Assembly: GCA_029781975.1 (NCBI GenBank)
Contig: JAKOVQ010000016.1
Coordinates: 372,001 to 436,000, forward strand
Direction: 5' to 3'
DNA length: 64,000 nt
Source of the DNA: Acidobacteriota bacterium
GTDB taxonomy: Bacteria; Acidobacteriota; Thermoanaerobaculia; UBA5066
Both the position numbers and the translations under genes were made by a program. Shown piece by piece: positions 1 through 8,642 of this stretch (positions are counted from its first letter, which is position 1; each line of letters starts with the position of its first letter). A model generated the notes under the pieces. That model saw nothing but the letters and a program-made list of their open reading frames with translations. It searched no databases and was not told the origin of the DNA.

Positions 1-701
1 AGGCGGCCGGCAAGCCCCGGGTGGGGGGGTTCACGCCCGACGTGGAGCGGATCCTCGCCCTCCGGCCGGACCTGGCCGTCGTCTCGCGGGACGGGACCGA
101 CCGGGCCTCGGCCGAACGGCTCGCCTCGCTCGGCGTCCCCGTCGTCGTGACCGAAGGGACGAGCCTCGCCGGCGTCCGTCAGGACGTCGTCCGGGTCGGA
201 GAGGCCGTCGGCGAGGAGGCCGCCGCACGCCGGCTGGCGGCCCGGATGCTCCAGCGCGAGGAGGCGGCGCGCGCCCGGGCGCTCCGCCGCCCCGGCGCGC
301 CGCCCCGCGTGGCCGTCGTCATCTGGCCCGACCCGCCGATCCTGGCGGGACCATCGAGCTTCCTCGGCGACCTCCTCCGGGCCGCCAACGCGCGTAACTG
401 CGTTCCCGACGAAACGGGCGAGTGGCCGAGGATCTCGCCCGAGACCCTCCTCGCCTGGAACCCCGACGTCGTCGTGAGGCCCGAGACGAGAGAGAACGCG
501 GCGGCCTTCCGGACCGCGTTCGCCTCGGTCCAGCCCTGGAGCCGCCTGAGCGCCGTCCGGGAAGGACGCGTCGTCGGGCTCCCCGGGGACTGGCTCGAGC
601 GCCCGGGCCCCCGGCTCGTCGACGCCCTCGAGGCGCTGGTCGACCGGCTCGATCGCCTCGCGTCCGCGACAACGGCGTCCGGCGCGGAGCCGGGACGATG
701 A
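1..701 (+). CDS. Substrate-binding protein of a cobalamin/siderophore ABC importer (5' partial)
   Basis: The reading frame is open from base 3, so the N-terminus and any signal peptide lie off the window. The visible 230 or so residues are the two-lobed periplasmic binding protein of the BtuF/FecB family: GKPRVGGF near the start, then ILALRPDLAVV, and a second lobe with PDETGEWPRIS and a C-terminal DWLERPGPRLVDALE. Such proteins capture corrinoids, haem or ferric siderophores in the periplasm and hand them to a FecCD-type permease. The stop codon overlaps the start of the permease gene (ATGA), so the three importer genes are translationally coupled. The ligand cannot be told from this fragment. 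Confidence 0.85.
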   Translation, partial: AAGKPRVGGFTPDVERILALRPDLAVVSRDGTDRASAERLASLGVPVVVTEGTSLAGVRQDVVRVGEAVGEEAAARRLAARMLQREEAARARALRRPGAPPRVAVVIWPDPPILAGPSSFLGDLLRAANARNCVPDETGEWPRISPETLLAWNPDVVVRPETRENAAAFRTAFASVQPWSRLSAVREGRVVGLPGDWLERPGPRLVDALEALVDRLDRLASATTASGAEPGR

Positions 702-1726
702 GCGGGCCGGACGCGGGCCGGACGCGGGCACTCCTCCTGGGGCTCGCCGTCGTCCTCCTCGCCGCGAGCGTCGCGTCGCTCTTCGTCGGGAGCGTCTCCC
801 TCGCGCCGGGGGACGTCCTCCGCGCGCTGGCCGGGCAGGGGGACCCGACCACCGTCGCCATCGTCCGCGAGCTCCGCCTCCCGCGCCTCCTCCTGGGTCT
901 CCTCGTCGGCGGCGCCCTCGCCCTCTCGGGGGCGTCCCTCCAGGCGCTCCTCGGGAACCCGCTGGCGGACCCGTTCCTGCTCGGCGTCTCCGGGGGTGCC
1001 GCCTGCGGGACCCTCGTCGCGCTCCTCGTGGGGTCGGGGGCGCAGGCCGCGACGGCGGGGACCGCCCCGGGCCTCCTCGCGAGCGTCGGGCTCCCGGTGG
1101 CCGCCTTCGCGGGAGCCCTCGTCGCCGTCCTCCTCGTCGGCCTCGGCGCCTCGGTCGACGGCCGCCTCGACCGGGCCCGGCTCCTCCTCTGCGGCGTCGT
1201 CGTCAACGCCCTCGCCTCGGCCGTCCTCCTGTTCCTCCTCTCGGCGGGGGACGCTCAGGGGACCCGGGGCTTCGTCTTCTGGATGCTCGGCTCTCTCGCG
1301 GGGGCCTCCGCCGCGTCGGTGACGGCCCTCGCCGTCTACACGGCCGCCGGGCTCGCCCTCCTCCTCCCCCTCTCGCGAGCCCTCGACGCCCTCACCCTGG
1401 GCGAGGAGACCGCGTTCACGCTCGGCGTCGACGTCGAGCGGGCGAAGCGGACCGCGTACCTCGCGGCCTCTCTCCTGGCGGCCGCGGCGGTCTCGGCCGC
1501 GGGGATCATCGGGTTCGTCGGCCTCCTCGTCCCGCACCTGGCGCGCGGGGTGGTCCGGGGCCACCGCTCGCTCCTCCTCGTCTCGTTCGCGGGCGGCGCG
1601 GCCCTCCTCGTGGCCGCGGATCTCCTGGCGCGCGTGGTCTTCGCCCCGCACGAGGTGGCGATCGGAGCCGTCACGGCGCTGATCGGCGCCCCGGCGTTCC
1701 TCCTCCTCCTCCGGAGGCGCGCGTGA
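698..1726 (+). CDS. FecCD/BtuC-family ABC transporter permease
   Basis: A 342-residue inner-membrane protein starting MSGPDAGRTRALLLG. It has the long chain of alanine/leucine/valine segments typical of the 9-10 helix BtuC/FecCD fold, including the family signature LRLPRLLLGLLVGGALALSG and the late GIIGFVGLLVPHLAR, which lies near the coupling helix that touches the ATPase. The length is normal for the family. The start ATG lies inside the stop of the binding-protein gene and its own stop overlaps the next gene's GTG, so the order binding protein - permease - ATPase is one coupled operon. Cobalamin versus siderophore substrate is open. Confidence 0.92.
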   Translation: MSGPDAGRTRALLLGLAVVLLAASVASLFVGSVSLAPGDVLRALAGQGDPTTVAIVRELRLPRLLLGLLVGGALALSGASLQALLGNPLADPFLLGVSGGAACGTLVALLVGSGAQAATAGTAPGLLASVGLPVAAFAGALVAVLLVGLGASVDGRLDRARLLLCGVVVNALASAVLLFLLSAGDAQGTRGFVFWMLGSLAGASAASVTALAVYTAAGLALLLPLSRALDALTLGEETAFTLGVDVERAKRTAYLAASLLAAAAVSAAGIIGFVGLLVPHLARGVVRGHRSLLLVSFAGGAALLVAADLLARVVFAPHEVAIGAVTALIGAPAFLLLLRRRA

Positions 1727-2526
1727 GCGGCTCCCCGCGCCTCGAGCTCGCCGCCGTCCACGCGGGCTACCGGCGCGGCCGGGAGGCGCTGTCCGGCGTC
1801 TCGCTCGCCTTCGGCGCGGGGAAGGTCGTCGCCCTCCTCGGGGAGAACGGCTCGGGGAAGTCGACGCTCCTGAAGGTCCTGGCGGGGATCCTCCCGCCCT
1901 GGAGCGGCGAGGCGCGGCTCGACGGGCGGCCGATCGCCGCGCTTCCGCGACGCGAGGCCGCCCTCGCCATCTCCTACCTGCCTCAGAGCTTCTCCCCGTT
2001 CTTCCCCGCGACCTCGCTCGAGATCGTCCTCCTCGGCCGGACGGCCCGGCTCGGCCCCCTCGGGCGTCCGACCGAGGGAGACAGGGCGGCTGCCCGGGCG
2101 GCCCTCCTCGAGGTGGACGGGGCGGAGCTGGCCGGGCGCGACGTCCGCGACATCAGCGGCGGCGAGAGGCAGCGGGTCCTCCTCGCCCGCGTCCTCGCGG
2201 GCGAGGCGCCCGTCCTCCTCCTGGACGAGCCGACGGCCGGCCTCGACCCGCGCCACCGCTACCTCGTCCTCCAGGTCCTCCTGCGGCGCGCCCGGGCCGG
2301 GGCGACCGTCGTCTTCTCGACCCACGAGCTCGACCTGGCGGCCCGGGGCGCGGACGAGGCCGTCCTCCTCGCGGGAGGGGAGGTCCTGGCGGCCGGGCCG
2401 GTCCCCCAGACGATGACCGAGGCGAACCTCTCCCGCCTCTACCAGGTGACCGCCTGCCTGACGCCCCTCCCCGACGGCCGCCCCCTCGTCACCCTCGGTC
2501 CCCCGGCCGCGGCCGGGGGGCGGTAA
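1723..2526 (+). CDS. ABC transporter ATP-binding protein (BtuD/FecE type)
   Basis: A 267-residue nucleotide-binding subunit that powers the importer. It has Walker A GENGSGKST (40-48), Q-loop LPQSF (about 86-90), the ABC signature ISGGERQR (144-151), Walker B LLLDEP (165-170) with D-loop AGLD, and the H-loop THELD (about residue 201). It starts at a GTG that overlaps the permease stop (GTGA). The TAA stop at 2524 lies inside the -10-like element proposed for accD, only 16 bp upstream of it. Confidence 0.92.
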   Translation: MSGSPRLELAAVHAGYRRGREALSGVSLAFGAGKVVALLGENGSGKSTLLKVLAGILPPWSGEARLDGRPIAALPRREAALAISYLPQSFSPFFPATSLEIVLLGRTARLGPLGRPTEGDRAAARAALLEVDGAELAGRDVRDISGGERQRVLLARVLAGEAPVLLLDEPTAGLDPRHRYLVLQVLLRRARAGATVVFSTHELDLAARGADEAVLLAGGEVLAAGPVPQTMTEANLSRLYQVTACLTPLPDGRPLVTLGPPAAAGGR

Positions 2527-2529
2527 GAT
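2524..2529 (+). promoter_or_regulatory. Candidate -10 element for accD
   Basis: TAAGAT sits 13 nt before the accD ATG and overlaps the TAA stop of the preceding ABC ATPase gene. It fits the TANNNT elements seen upstream of many starts here. No clear -35 is visible, and accD may equally be co-transcribed with the transporter. Confidence 0.35.
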
Positions 2530-2542
2530 CCGCGGCTCCAGC

Positions 2543-3388
2543 ATGTGGTTCCGAAAGGACAAGACCCCGCGCGAGCCGCGCGACCCGAAGACCTCCGCGT
2601 CCCTCGGCGAGGGGCTCTTCCGCAAGTGCGAGGCCTGCCGCGAGACCCTCTACGCCAAGGAGGTCGAGCGGAACCGACAGGTCTGTCCGAAGTGCGGGTT
2701 CCACTTCCGCCTCTCCGCCGACGAGAGGGTCCGGCTCCTCCTGGACGACGACTCGGCCGTCCACCTGTTCGGGGACGTCCGGCCCGGCGACCCTCTCAAG
2801 TTCAAGGACAGCAAGCGGTACCGCGACCGGCTCCGCGAGTACGAGGGGAAGGCCGGCCGCCCCGACGCCGTCGTCGCCGCCGAGGGAACGATCGAGGGGA
2901 TGCCGGTCGTCCTCGCCGTCCTCGACTACGCCTTCATGGGGGGGTCGATGGGGTCGGTCGTCGGCGAGGTGCTGACCCGCAGCGCCGAGCGCGCGGTGAC
3001 CCGCAAGAGCCCGCTCGTCATCGTCACCGCCTCCGGCGGCGCGCGGATGCAGGAGGGGATCCTCTCCCTCATGCAGATGGCCAAGGTCTCGGCCGCGCTC
3101 GCGCGGCTGGGCGAGGCCCGCCTCCCGTTCGTCTGCATCCTCACCGACCCGACGACCGGAGGCGTCACGGCCTCCTTCGCCATGCAGGGGGACGTCACCC
3201 TCGCCGAGCCGAAGGCGCTCATCGGGTTCGCCGGGCCGCGCGTCATCGAGCAGACGATCCGGCAGACCCTCCCCGAGGGGTTCCAGCGCTCGGAGTTCCT
3301 CCTCGAGCACGGCTTCGTCGACGCGGTCGTCCCGCGCCCGCAGCTGAAGCAGACCCTGGCGACCGTCCTCCGCCTCCTCGCCCCGTGA
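2543..3388 (+). CDS. accD: Acetyl-CoA carboxylase carboxyltransferase subunit beta
   Basis: A 281-residue cytoplasmic enzyme that, with AccA, moves the carboxyl group from carboxybiotin to acetyl-CoA to make malonyl-CoA for fatty-acid synthesis. The N-terminal zinc ribbon is intact (C29, C32, C48, C51). It is followed by the crotonase-type carboxyltransferase core with TASGGARMQEG and the glycine-rich DPTTGGVTASFAMQGD. The length is typical for bacterial AccD. It overlaps folC by 4 bp; accD-folC adjacency is common in bacteria. accA is not in the window. Confidence 0.97.
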   Translation: MWFRKDKTPREPRDPKTSASLGEGLFRKCEACRETLYAKEVERNRQVCPKCGFHFRLSADERVRLLLDDDSAVHLFGDVRPGDPLKFKDSKRYRDRLREYEGKAGRPDAVVAAEGTIEGMPVVLAVLDYAFMGGSMGSVVGEVLTRSAERAVTRKSPLVIVTASGGARMQEGILSLMQMAKVSAALARLGEARLPFVCILTDPTTGGVTASFAMQGDVTLAEPKALIGFAGPRVIEQTIRQTLPEGFQRSEFLLEHGFVDAVVPRPQLKQTLATVLRLLAP

Positions 3389-4596
3389 CCCTCCCCGGCC
3401 TCGCCTGGCTGGACGCCCTCGGGCCGCAGCGGATGAGGCCCGGGCTCGCGCGGACGCGGGCGCTCCTCGCCTCCCTCGGACGCCCGGAGCGCGCCTACCG
3501 GACCGTCCTCGTCGCCGGGACGAACGGGAAGGGCTCGGTCTCGGCGACCCTCGCCTCGGTCCTCGACGCCGCCGGCCTCGTCACGGGGCTGACGACGTCG
3601 CCCCACCTCGTGAGGGTCAACGAGCGGATCCGGGTCGCCGGCGCCGACGTCTCCGACGCCGAGCTCGACTCGGTCCTCCGCCTCGTCGCCGCCATCTCCC
3701 CCGGAGGCGACCTCCACCCCACCTACTTCGAGGCGCTCGTCGTCGCGGCGTTGGAGCTCTTCCGGCGGCGCGGCGTCCAGGTGGCCGTCGTGGAGGTGGG
3801 GATCGGAGGGCGCCTCGACGCGACGAACGTCCTCGACCCCGAGGTCTCGATCGTCACCAACGTGGCCGAGGACCACCTGGACGTCCTCGGCCCCACGCTC
3901 CGGGACGTCGCCCGCGAGAAGGCCGGGATCTTCCGCCGCGGCCAGCCGGCCCTGACCGGCGCCTCCGGCGAGCCGCTGGCCGTCCTCGAGGGGGAGGCGG
4001 AGCGGGTGGGGGCGCGCCTCGTCGTCATCCCGCCGACGGACCGCTACGACGACGTGAGGCCCCTCGCCGGTGCCCACCAGCGCGCCAACGTCGCCCTCGC
4101 GGTCGCGGCGGCGCGGGCGCTCGCCCCGCTCGACGAGGCGACGATCCGGCGCGGCGTCGCGGCGACCCGGTGGCCCGGGAGGCTCCAGCGGGTGGGCCGC
4201 CCCGGCCGCCGCGACCTCCTCCTCGACGGCGCCCACAACCCGGACGGCGCCCGGGCCCTCGCCGCGGCCCTCGGCGAGCTGGGGCTCGACGGCCGGTGCG
4301 ACCTCGTCTTCGGCGGCCTCGCCGACAAGGCTCTCCCCGAGATGTTCGCGGCGCTCGCGCCGTTCGTCAGGCGGACCGTCCTCGTCGCCCCCGGCTCGCC
4401 GCGCGCCGAGGAGCCGGCGCGCCTCGCGGCGCGGCTCGGCCGGGAGGACCTCCCGCGCGCCGCGAGCCTCGGCGAGGCGCTCGAGCTCCTCGACGGCGGG
4501 CCGGGCGGCGGGGAGGGCGCGGGGGCGGCTCCTATAATCGTCGCCGGGTCCCTGTTCCTCGTGGGCGACGCGCTCCGGCTCCTCGGGCAGGGGTGA
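3385..4596 (+). CDS. folC: Folylpolyglutamate synthase / dihydrofolate synthase family protein
   Basis: A 403-residue Mur-ligase-fold enzyme that adds glutamate to (dihydro)folates using ATP. The P-loop is AGTNGKGSV (45-53); further family motifs are TTSPHLVRVNERI, VEVGIGGRLDATN and the C-terminal DGAHNPDGARAL. The GTG start overlaps the accD stop (GTGA), which fixes the start. With glyA a few genes on, this segment carries two folate/one-carbon steps. About 67 bp of non-coding sequence follow before dgt. Confidence 0.95.
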   Translation: MTLPGLAWLDALGPQRMRPGLARTRALLASLGRPERAYRTVLVAGTNGKGSVSATLASVLDAAGLVTGLTTSPHLVRVNERIRVAGADVSDAELDSVLRLVAAISPGGDLHPTYFEALVVAALELFRRRGVQVAVVEVGIGGRLDATNVLDPEVSIVTNVAEDHLDVLGPTLRDVAREKAGIFRRGQPALTGASGEPLAVLEGEAERVGARLVVIPPTDRYDDVRPLAGAHQRANVALAVAAARALAPLDEATIRRGVAATRWPGRLQRVGRPGRRDLLLDGAHNPDGARALAAALGELGLDGRCDLVFGGLADKALPEMFAALAPFVRRTVLVAPGSPRAEEPARLAARLGREDLPRAASLGEALELLDGGPGGGEGAGAAPIIVAGSLFLVGDALRLLGQG

Positions 4597-4630
4597 CGGC
4601 GGCCAGGCGATCTCCCCCGGGGCCGACCGG

Positions 4631-4660
4631 AGGCCAGAGGAGACCAGAGGAGACCAGAGG
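4631..4660 (+). repeat. Three tandem 10-bp Shine-Dalgarno-like repeats before dgt
   Basis: Three consecutive 10-mers (aggccagagg, agaccagagg, agaccagagg) end 3 nt before the dgt ATG. Together with the following AAG they give several purine-rich AGAGGAGA/AGAGGAAG blocks spaced exactly 10 bp apart. The last is too close to the start to be ideal, but the middle ones are well placed to bind the 16S rRNA tail. Confidence 0.6.
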
Positions 4661-4663
4661 AAG

Positions 4664-6022
4664 ATGGCCCAGAGCCCCGCCCCCCGCGTCGACGTCCTCC
4701 TCAAGCGGGACCTCGAGGCGCTCGAGGACGACCGGCTCGCCCTCTACGCGTCGCGCGCCGCGCGCGCCACCCGCCGCCACCCGATCCCCGAGGGGGACGA
4801 GGACTACCGGACCGCCTTCCAGCGGGACCGCGACCGGATCGTCCACTCCAAGGCGTTCCGCCGGCTGAAGCACAAGACCCAGGTCTTCATCCCGTTCGAG
4901 GGGGACCACTACCGGACGCGCCTCACCCACACGCTCGAGGTGACGCAGATCGCCCGGACGGTCGCGCGGGCCCTGAGGCTCAACGAGGACCTCGCCGAGT
5001 CGTGCGCCCTGGCGCACGACCTCGGCCACACCCCGTTCGGCCACTCGGGGGAGAAGGTCCTCAACCGGATCCTGACCGGCCAGGAGCCGTCGCTCGATCT
5101 CTCGCCGCAGGCCGTGGCGAGGGTCGGGGCCTTCAAGCACAACTACCAGTCGGTCCGGGTCGTCGACCTCCTCGAGAAGCGGTACGACCACCCGGGCCTC
5201 AACCTGACCGACGAGACGCGCGAAGGGGTCCTCAAGCACACCACCTGGAAGCGCGGCTTCCCCTTCCCCGACCTCGACGCCGAGGGGCTCCACCTCTCCT
5301 CCGGCTGCCACCTCGAGGGACAGGCGGTCGGCTGGGCCGACGAGATCGCCCAGCAGGCGCACGACCTGGAGGACGGCCTGGCCCTCGTGGAGCGGGAGAA
5401 GGTCGAGGGGATCCCGGTCGCGGCCCTCGTCATCGAGCGGCTCGGCGCCACCTACCGCCACGCGGCCGACCCGTCGGTGAAGAGGGCCCTCCTCGTCCGC
5501 GGCCTCATCCACCACCTCGTCACCGACCTGATCCTCGCGTCGCGCGCCGCGATCGAGCGGTGGCTGACCGCCCGGAAGGTCGCGACCCCGGACGAGTTCC
5601 GCGCCCAGCGAAAGCGCCTCCCCGGCTCCCTCGTCGCCCCGTCGCGCGAGGGCGAGCGGCTCTACCTCGGGCTGAAGGAGTTCATCTACCGGGAGATCAT
5701 CCACAGCCACGCCGTGGCCCGTCACGACGGTCGGGCGCAGCTCGTCGTCACGGGGCTCTTCGGCGCGTTCGCCCGGAACCCGCGCCTCCTTCCGGACGAC
5801 GTCCTCCGCCGCTACCGGGACCTCACGGGGATCCCCTACCTGCGGGAGGTCTCCCTCAAGAAGCTCGACGCGGAGGTCGAGCGCCACTACCGGAACGATC
5901 CCCGCTTCCTCCGGTGCATCGCCGACCACCTCGCCGGGATGACCGACAGCTACGCCCTGGCCGAGTACGACGCCCTCTTCGCCCCCTACCCCCGCCGGCC
6001 GGCCGGGACGCCGACGGTTTAG
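4664..6022 (+). CDS. dgt: Deoxyguanosinetriphosphate triphosphohydrolase-like HD-domain protein
   Basis: A 452-residue HD-superfamily dNTP triphosphohydrolase, which splits dGTP (or other dNTPs) to the deoxynucleoside and tripolyphosphate. The metal-binding residues are visible: H89 in RLTHTLEV, H118-D119 in [11 protein letters not shown], then H122 and H127. The N-terminal [20 protein letters not shown] is the usual substrate/allosteric-site region of this family. The length matches the longer dNTPase (Dgt type 2) form. The start is set by ATG after the purine repeats. rpiB follows after 9 bp. Confidence 0.92.
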   Translation: MAQSPAPRVDVLLKRDLEALEDDRLALYASRAARATRRHPIPEGDEDYRTAFQRDRDRIVHSKAFRRLKHKTQVFIPFEGDHYRTRLTHTLEVTQIARTVARALRLNEDLAESCALAHDLGHTPFGHSGEKVLNRILTGQEPSLDLSPQAVARVGAFKHNYQSVRVVDLLEKRYDHPGLNLTDETREGVLKHTTWKRGFPFPDLDAEGLHLSSGCHLEGQAVGWADEIAQQAHDLEDGLALVEREKVEGIPVAALVIERLGATYRHAADPSVKRALLVRGLIHHLVTDLILASRAAIERWLTARKVATPDEFRAQRKRLPGSLVAPSREGERLYLGLKEFIYREIIHSHAVARHDGRAQLVVTGLFGAFARNPRLLPDDVLRRYRDLTGIPYLREVSLKKLDAEVERHYRNDPRFLRCIADHLAGMTDSYALAEYDALFAPYPRRPAGTPTV

Positions 6023-6025
6023 GAT
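6020..6025 (+). promoter_or_regulatory. Candidate leaderless -10 element for rpiB
   Basis: TAGGAT lies 6 nt before the rpiB GTG, so transcription from it would start at or near the start codon. It falls right after the dgt stop. A GGAG between the two is too close to the GTG to be a normal ribosome-binding site. Confidence 0.4.
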
Positions 6026-6031
6026 GGAGCC

Positions 6032-6487
6032 GTGAAGATCGCCCTCGGCTCCGACCACGCCGGCTACCAGCTGAAGGAAGCGCTCAAGGGGTACCTCGAC
6101 ACCCTGGGCCACGAGACGCTCGACCTCGGCACCCACTCGACCGAGTCGTGCGACTACCCCGACTTCGGCTTCGCGGTCGCGCGGGCCGTGATCGACGGAC
6201 GGGCCGAGCGGGGCGTCGTCGTCTGCGGGACCGGGATGGGGATCGCGATGGCCGCGAACAGGATCCTCGGGGCGCGCGCCGGCAAGCCCTCCGACCTCTT
6301 CGAGACGCGCCTCATGCGCGAGCACAACGACGCCAACGTCATTGCCTTCGGCGCCCGCGTCACCGCGCAGCCGCTGGCCGAGGCGATGCTCGACCTCTTC
6401 CTCGCGACCCCCTTCGCGGGCGGACGCCACGCCCGGAGGACCCAGAAGCTCGACGCCCCCCCGGCGCCGGGAGGAGACCCCCGATGA
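6032..6487 (+). CDS. rpiB: Ribose 5-phosphate isomerase B
   Basis: A 151-residue RpiB/LacAB-family isomerase interconverting ribose 5-phosphate and ribulose 5-phosphate in the pentose phosphate pathway. Family marks: [11 protein letters not shown] at the start (H9), ESCDYPDF, the active-site loop [15 protein letters not shown] with the catalytic cysteine C65, and MREHNDANV. The GTG start is 9 bp after dgt. The C-terminal 20 or so residues are a low-complexity tail beyond the usual fold. The stop overlaps the glyA ATG. Confidence 0.95.
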   Translation: MKIALGSDHAGYQLKEALKGYLDTLGHETLDLGTHSTESCDYPDFGFAVARAVIDGRAERGVVVCGTGMGIAMAANRILGARAGKPSDLFETRLMREHNDANVIAFGARVTAQPLAEAMLDLFLATPFAGGRHARRTQKLDAPPAPGGDPR

Positions 6488-7767
6488 GCACGACCGTCAC
6501 CAGCCACCCTGGCCTCCTGCAGCGCTCCCTCCACGAGGCCGACCCCGAGGTCGCCGCGGCCGTCGACGCCGAGATCGCGCGCCAGCGCGACCACCTCGAG
6601 CTGATCGCCTCCGAGAACTTCACCTCGCGCGCCGTCCTCGAGGCCGTCGGGTCGGTCCTGACGAACAAGTACGCCGAGGGGTACCCCGGCCGCCGCTACT
6701 ACGGCGGCTGCGTCAACGTCGACACGGCCGAGTCGCTCGCGATCGCCCGGGCCCGGCAGCTCTTCTCTCCCGGGAACCCCGACGCCATCCACGCCAACGT
6801 CCAGCCCCACTCCGGGTCGCAGGCGAACACCGCCGTCTACCTCGCGTGCCTCAAGCCGGGCGACACCTTCCTCGGGATGTCGCTCGCGATGGGCGGACAC
6901 CTGACGCACGGCCACCCCCTCTCCATCTCGGGAAAGCAGTACCGGGTCGTCTCGTACGGCGTCACCCGCGAGACCGAGACGATCGACTACGACGAGCTCG
7001 CCCGCGTGGCCGAGGCCGAGAGGCCGAAGCTGATCGTCGCCGGCGCCTCGGCCTACCCGCGCACCCTCGACTTCCCCCGCTTCCGCCAGGTGGCGGATGC
7101 GGTCGGCGCCCTCCTGATGGTCGACATGGCCCACATCGCCGGGCTCGTCGCGACGGGGCTCCACCCCTCGCCGGTCGGGCACGCCCACTTCATCACGACG
7201 ACCACCCACAAGACCCTCCGCGGGCCGCGCGGCGGGATGGTCCTCTGCGTCCCCGAGTGGGCCAAGGAGATCGACAAGGCGGTCTTCCCGGGCCTGCAGG
7301 GAGGGCCGCTCGAGCACGTCATCGCCGGCAAGGCGGTGTCGTTCAGGGAAGCGCTCGAGCCCGAGTTCTCCGCCTACCAGAAGGCCGTCGTCGAGAACGC
7401 GAAGGTCTTCGCCGAGGCGATGGCGTCGCACGGCTTCCGGATCGTCTCCGGCGGCACCGACAACCACCTCTTCCTCGTCGACCTCGGGCCGAAGAAGCTG
7501 ACCGGCAAGGTGGCGGAGAAGGCGCTCGACAAGGCGGGGATCACCGTCAACAAGAACGCCATCCCCTTCGACCCGAACCCGCCCCTCGTCACCTCGGGCC
7601 TGCGCATCGGCACCCCAGCCGTCACGACGCGCGGCATGGGCCCCGCGGAGATGAGGACGATCGCCGCCTGGATCGAGGAGGTCCTCGCCTCCCCCGAGGA
7701 CGAGGCCGTCCTGGCGAGCGTCAAGGCGCGGGTGAAGGAGCTGACGAAAGCGTTCCCGCTCTACTAG
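6484..7767 (+). CDS. glyA: Serine hydroxymethyltransferase
   Basis: A 427-residue PLP enzyme converting serine and tetrahydrofolate to glycine and 5,10-methylene-THF. [12 protein letters not shown], the [14 protein letters not shown] substrate loop and the PLP lysine K243 in [14 protein letters not shown] are all present, and the length is standard. The ATG overlaps the rpiB stop (ATGA), which decides the start. rpiB-glyA pairs are frequent in bacteria. The stop codon lies within the first copy of a 33-bp tandem repeat. Confidence 0.97.
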   Translation: MSTTVTSHPGLLQRSLHEADPEVAAAVDAEIARQRDHLELIASENFTSRAVLEAVGSVLTNKYAEGYPGRRYYGGCVNVDTAESLAIARARQLFSPGNPDAIHANVQPHSGSQANTAVYLACLKPGDTFLGMSLAMGGHLTHGHPLSISGKQYRVVSYGVTRETETIDYDELARVAEAERPKLIVAGASAYPRTLDFPRFRQVADAVGALLMVDMAHIAGLVATGLHPSPVGHAHFITTTTHKTLRGPRGGMVLCVPEWAKEIDKAVFPGLQGGPLEHVIAGKAVSFREALEPEFSAYQKAVVENAKVFAEAMASHGFRIVSGGTDNHLFLVDLGPKKLTGKVAEKALDKAGITVNKNAIPFDPNPPLVTSGLRIGTPAVTTRGMGPAEMRTIAAWIEEVLASPEDEAVLASVKARVKELTKAFPLY

Positions 7768-7830
7768 CAGTTTTCGGCGGGGGTTTCTCGATCCCGGTAG
7801 CAGCGTTCGGTGGGGGTTTCTCGATCCCCC
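7765..7830. repeat. Two-copy 33-bp tandem repeat at the glyA 3' end
   Basis: Unit 1 (7765-7797) and unit 2 (7798-7830) both begin TAGCAG and share GGGGGTTTCTCGATCCC; about 28 of 33 positions match. The TAG of unit 1 is the glyA stop codon. The rest of the gap to elbB (7831-7873) shows nothing I recognise. Confidence 0.75.
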
Positions 7831-7873
7831 CACGCCCCCCACCGGGGAAGGGCTTGCGACGCCGGCTGGTGTT

Positions 7874-8557
7874 CTATCTCGCCGCCACCTCCGCCTTCGC
7901 CATCGCGAGGACCTCGCTCACCAGCTTCTCGATGCCGGCCGCGGCCTCGGAGATCGAGTTCGCCAGCATGTAGGCGGGGGTCGTGACGAGGCGGCGGTCG
8001 TGGTCGACGACGGTCTCCTTGACGGGACAGGCGACGTGGCGCCCGCCCATCTTCTCGATCGCCTCGGCGGTCCCGGCGTCCGTCCCGATCGTCACGCTCG
8101 GCTTCTCGGTCCCGAGGAGCTGCGCGAGGACGACGGGGGCGATGCAGATGGCGCCGACCGGCTTGCCGGCGGCGTGGACGGCCCGGACGACGCGCGCGAC
8201 GTCGGCGTTCACGGTGCAGGCGGCGCCTTCGAACGCGAAGGTGGAGAGGTTCTTGGCGGCGCCGAATCCCCCGGGAAGGAGGAGGGCGTCGAGGCCCGAG
8301 GGGTCGAAGCCGGCGAGGTCGTGGATCGCTCCGCGCGCGATCCGGGCGGCCTCGACGAGGACGTTGCGCGTCTCGCCCTCCGCGACCTGTCCGGTCAGGT
8401 GGTTCACGACGTGCGCCTGCGCGACGTTCGGCGCGAGGCAGACGGCCTCGGCTCCAGCGCGGTCGAGGGCGAGGAGGGTCAGGACCGACTCGTGGATCTC
8501 GGCGCCGTCGTAGACGCCGCATCCGGAGAGGACGACACCGATCCGGGGCTTCTTCAT
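7874..8557 (-). CDS. elbB: ElbB-like glyoxalase of the DJ-1/PfpI superfamily
   Basis: A 227-residue DJ-1/PfpI protein matching the ElbB (isoprenoid biosynthesis glyoxalase) group: MKKPRIGVVLSGCGVYDGAE with the acidic residue E20, the LLLPGGFGAAKNL loop, and nucleophile C138 in GAICIAPVVL. Enzymes of the group show glyoxalase activity on small dicarbonyls; the cellular role is poorly defined. The ATG at 8557 is chosen because GGGAGG stands at the right distance upstream; a longer frame runs further but loses homology. The gene is downstream of, but separated by a hairpin from, the glycosyltransferase gene on the same strand. Confidence 0.9.
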   Translation of the reverse strand: MKKPRIGVVLSGCGVYDGAEIHESVLTLLALDRAGAEAVCLAPNVAQAHVVNHLTGQVAEGETRNVLVEAARIARGAIHDLAGFDPSGLDALLLPGGFGAAKNLSTFAFEGAACTVNADVARVVRAVHAAGKPVGAICIAPVVLAQLLGTEKPSVTIGTDAGTAEAIEKMGGRHVACPVKETVVDHDRRLVTTPAYMLANSISEAAAGIEKLVSEVLAMAKAEVAAR

Positions 8558-8583
8558 GGGCGCACCTCCCGTTGCGAGGGGGA

Positions 8584-8589
8584 ATCGTA
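8584..8589 (-). promoter_or_regulatory. Candidate -10 element for elbB
   Basis: On the minus strand TACGAT lies 26 nt before the elbB ATG, leaving a short leader of about 20 nt that includes GGGAGG. No -35 is obvious. Confidence 0.35.
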
Positions 8590-8612
8590 TCGGGGGAGCG
8601 GGGGGAGGGGAA

Positions 8613-8638
8613 GCGCCGGTCCCGGCGGGCGCCGGCGC
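8613..8638 (-). terminator. GC-rich hairpin after the glycosyltransferase gene
   Basis: GCGCCGG and CCGGCGC form a 7-bp stem with a 12-nt loop directly after the glycosyltransferase stop (8643) on the minus strand. There is no T-tract. It may separate that operon from elbB. Confidence 0.35.
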
Positions 8639-8642
8639 GCGG

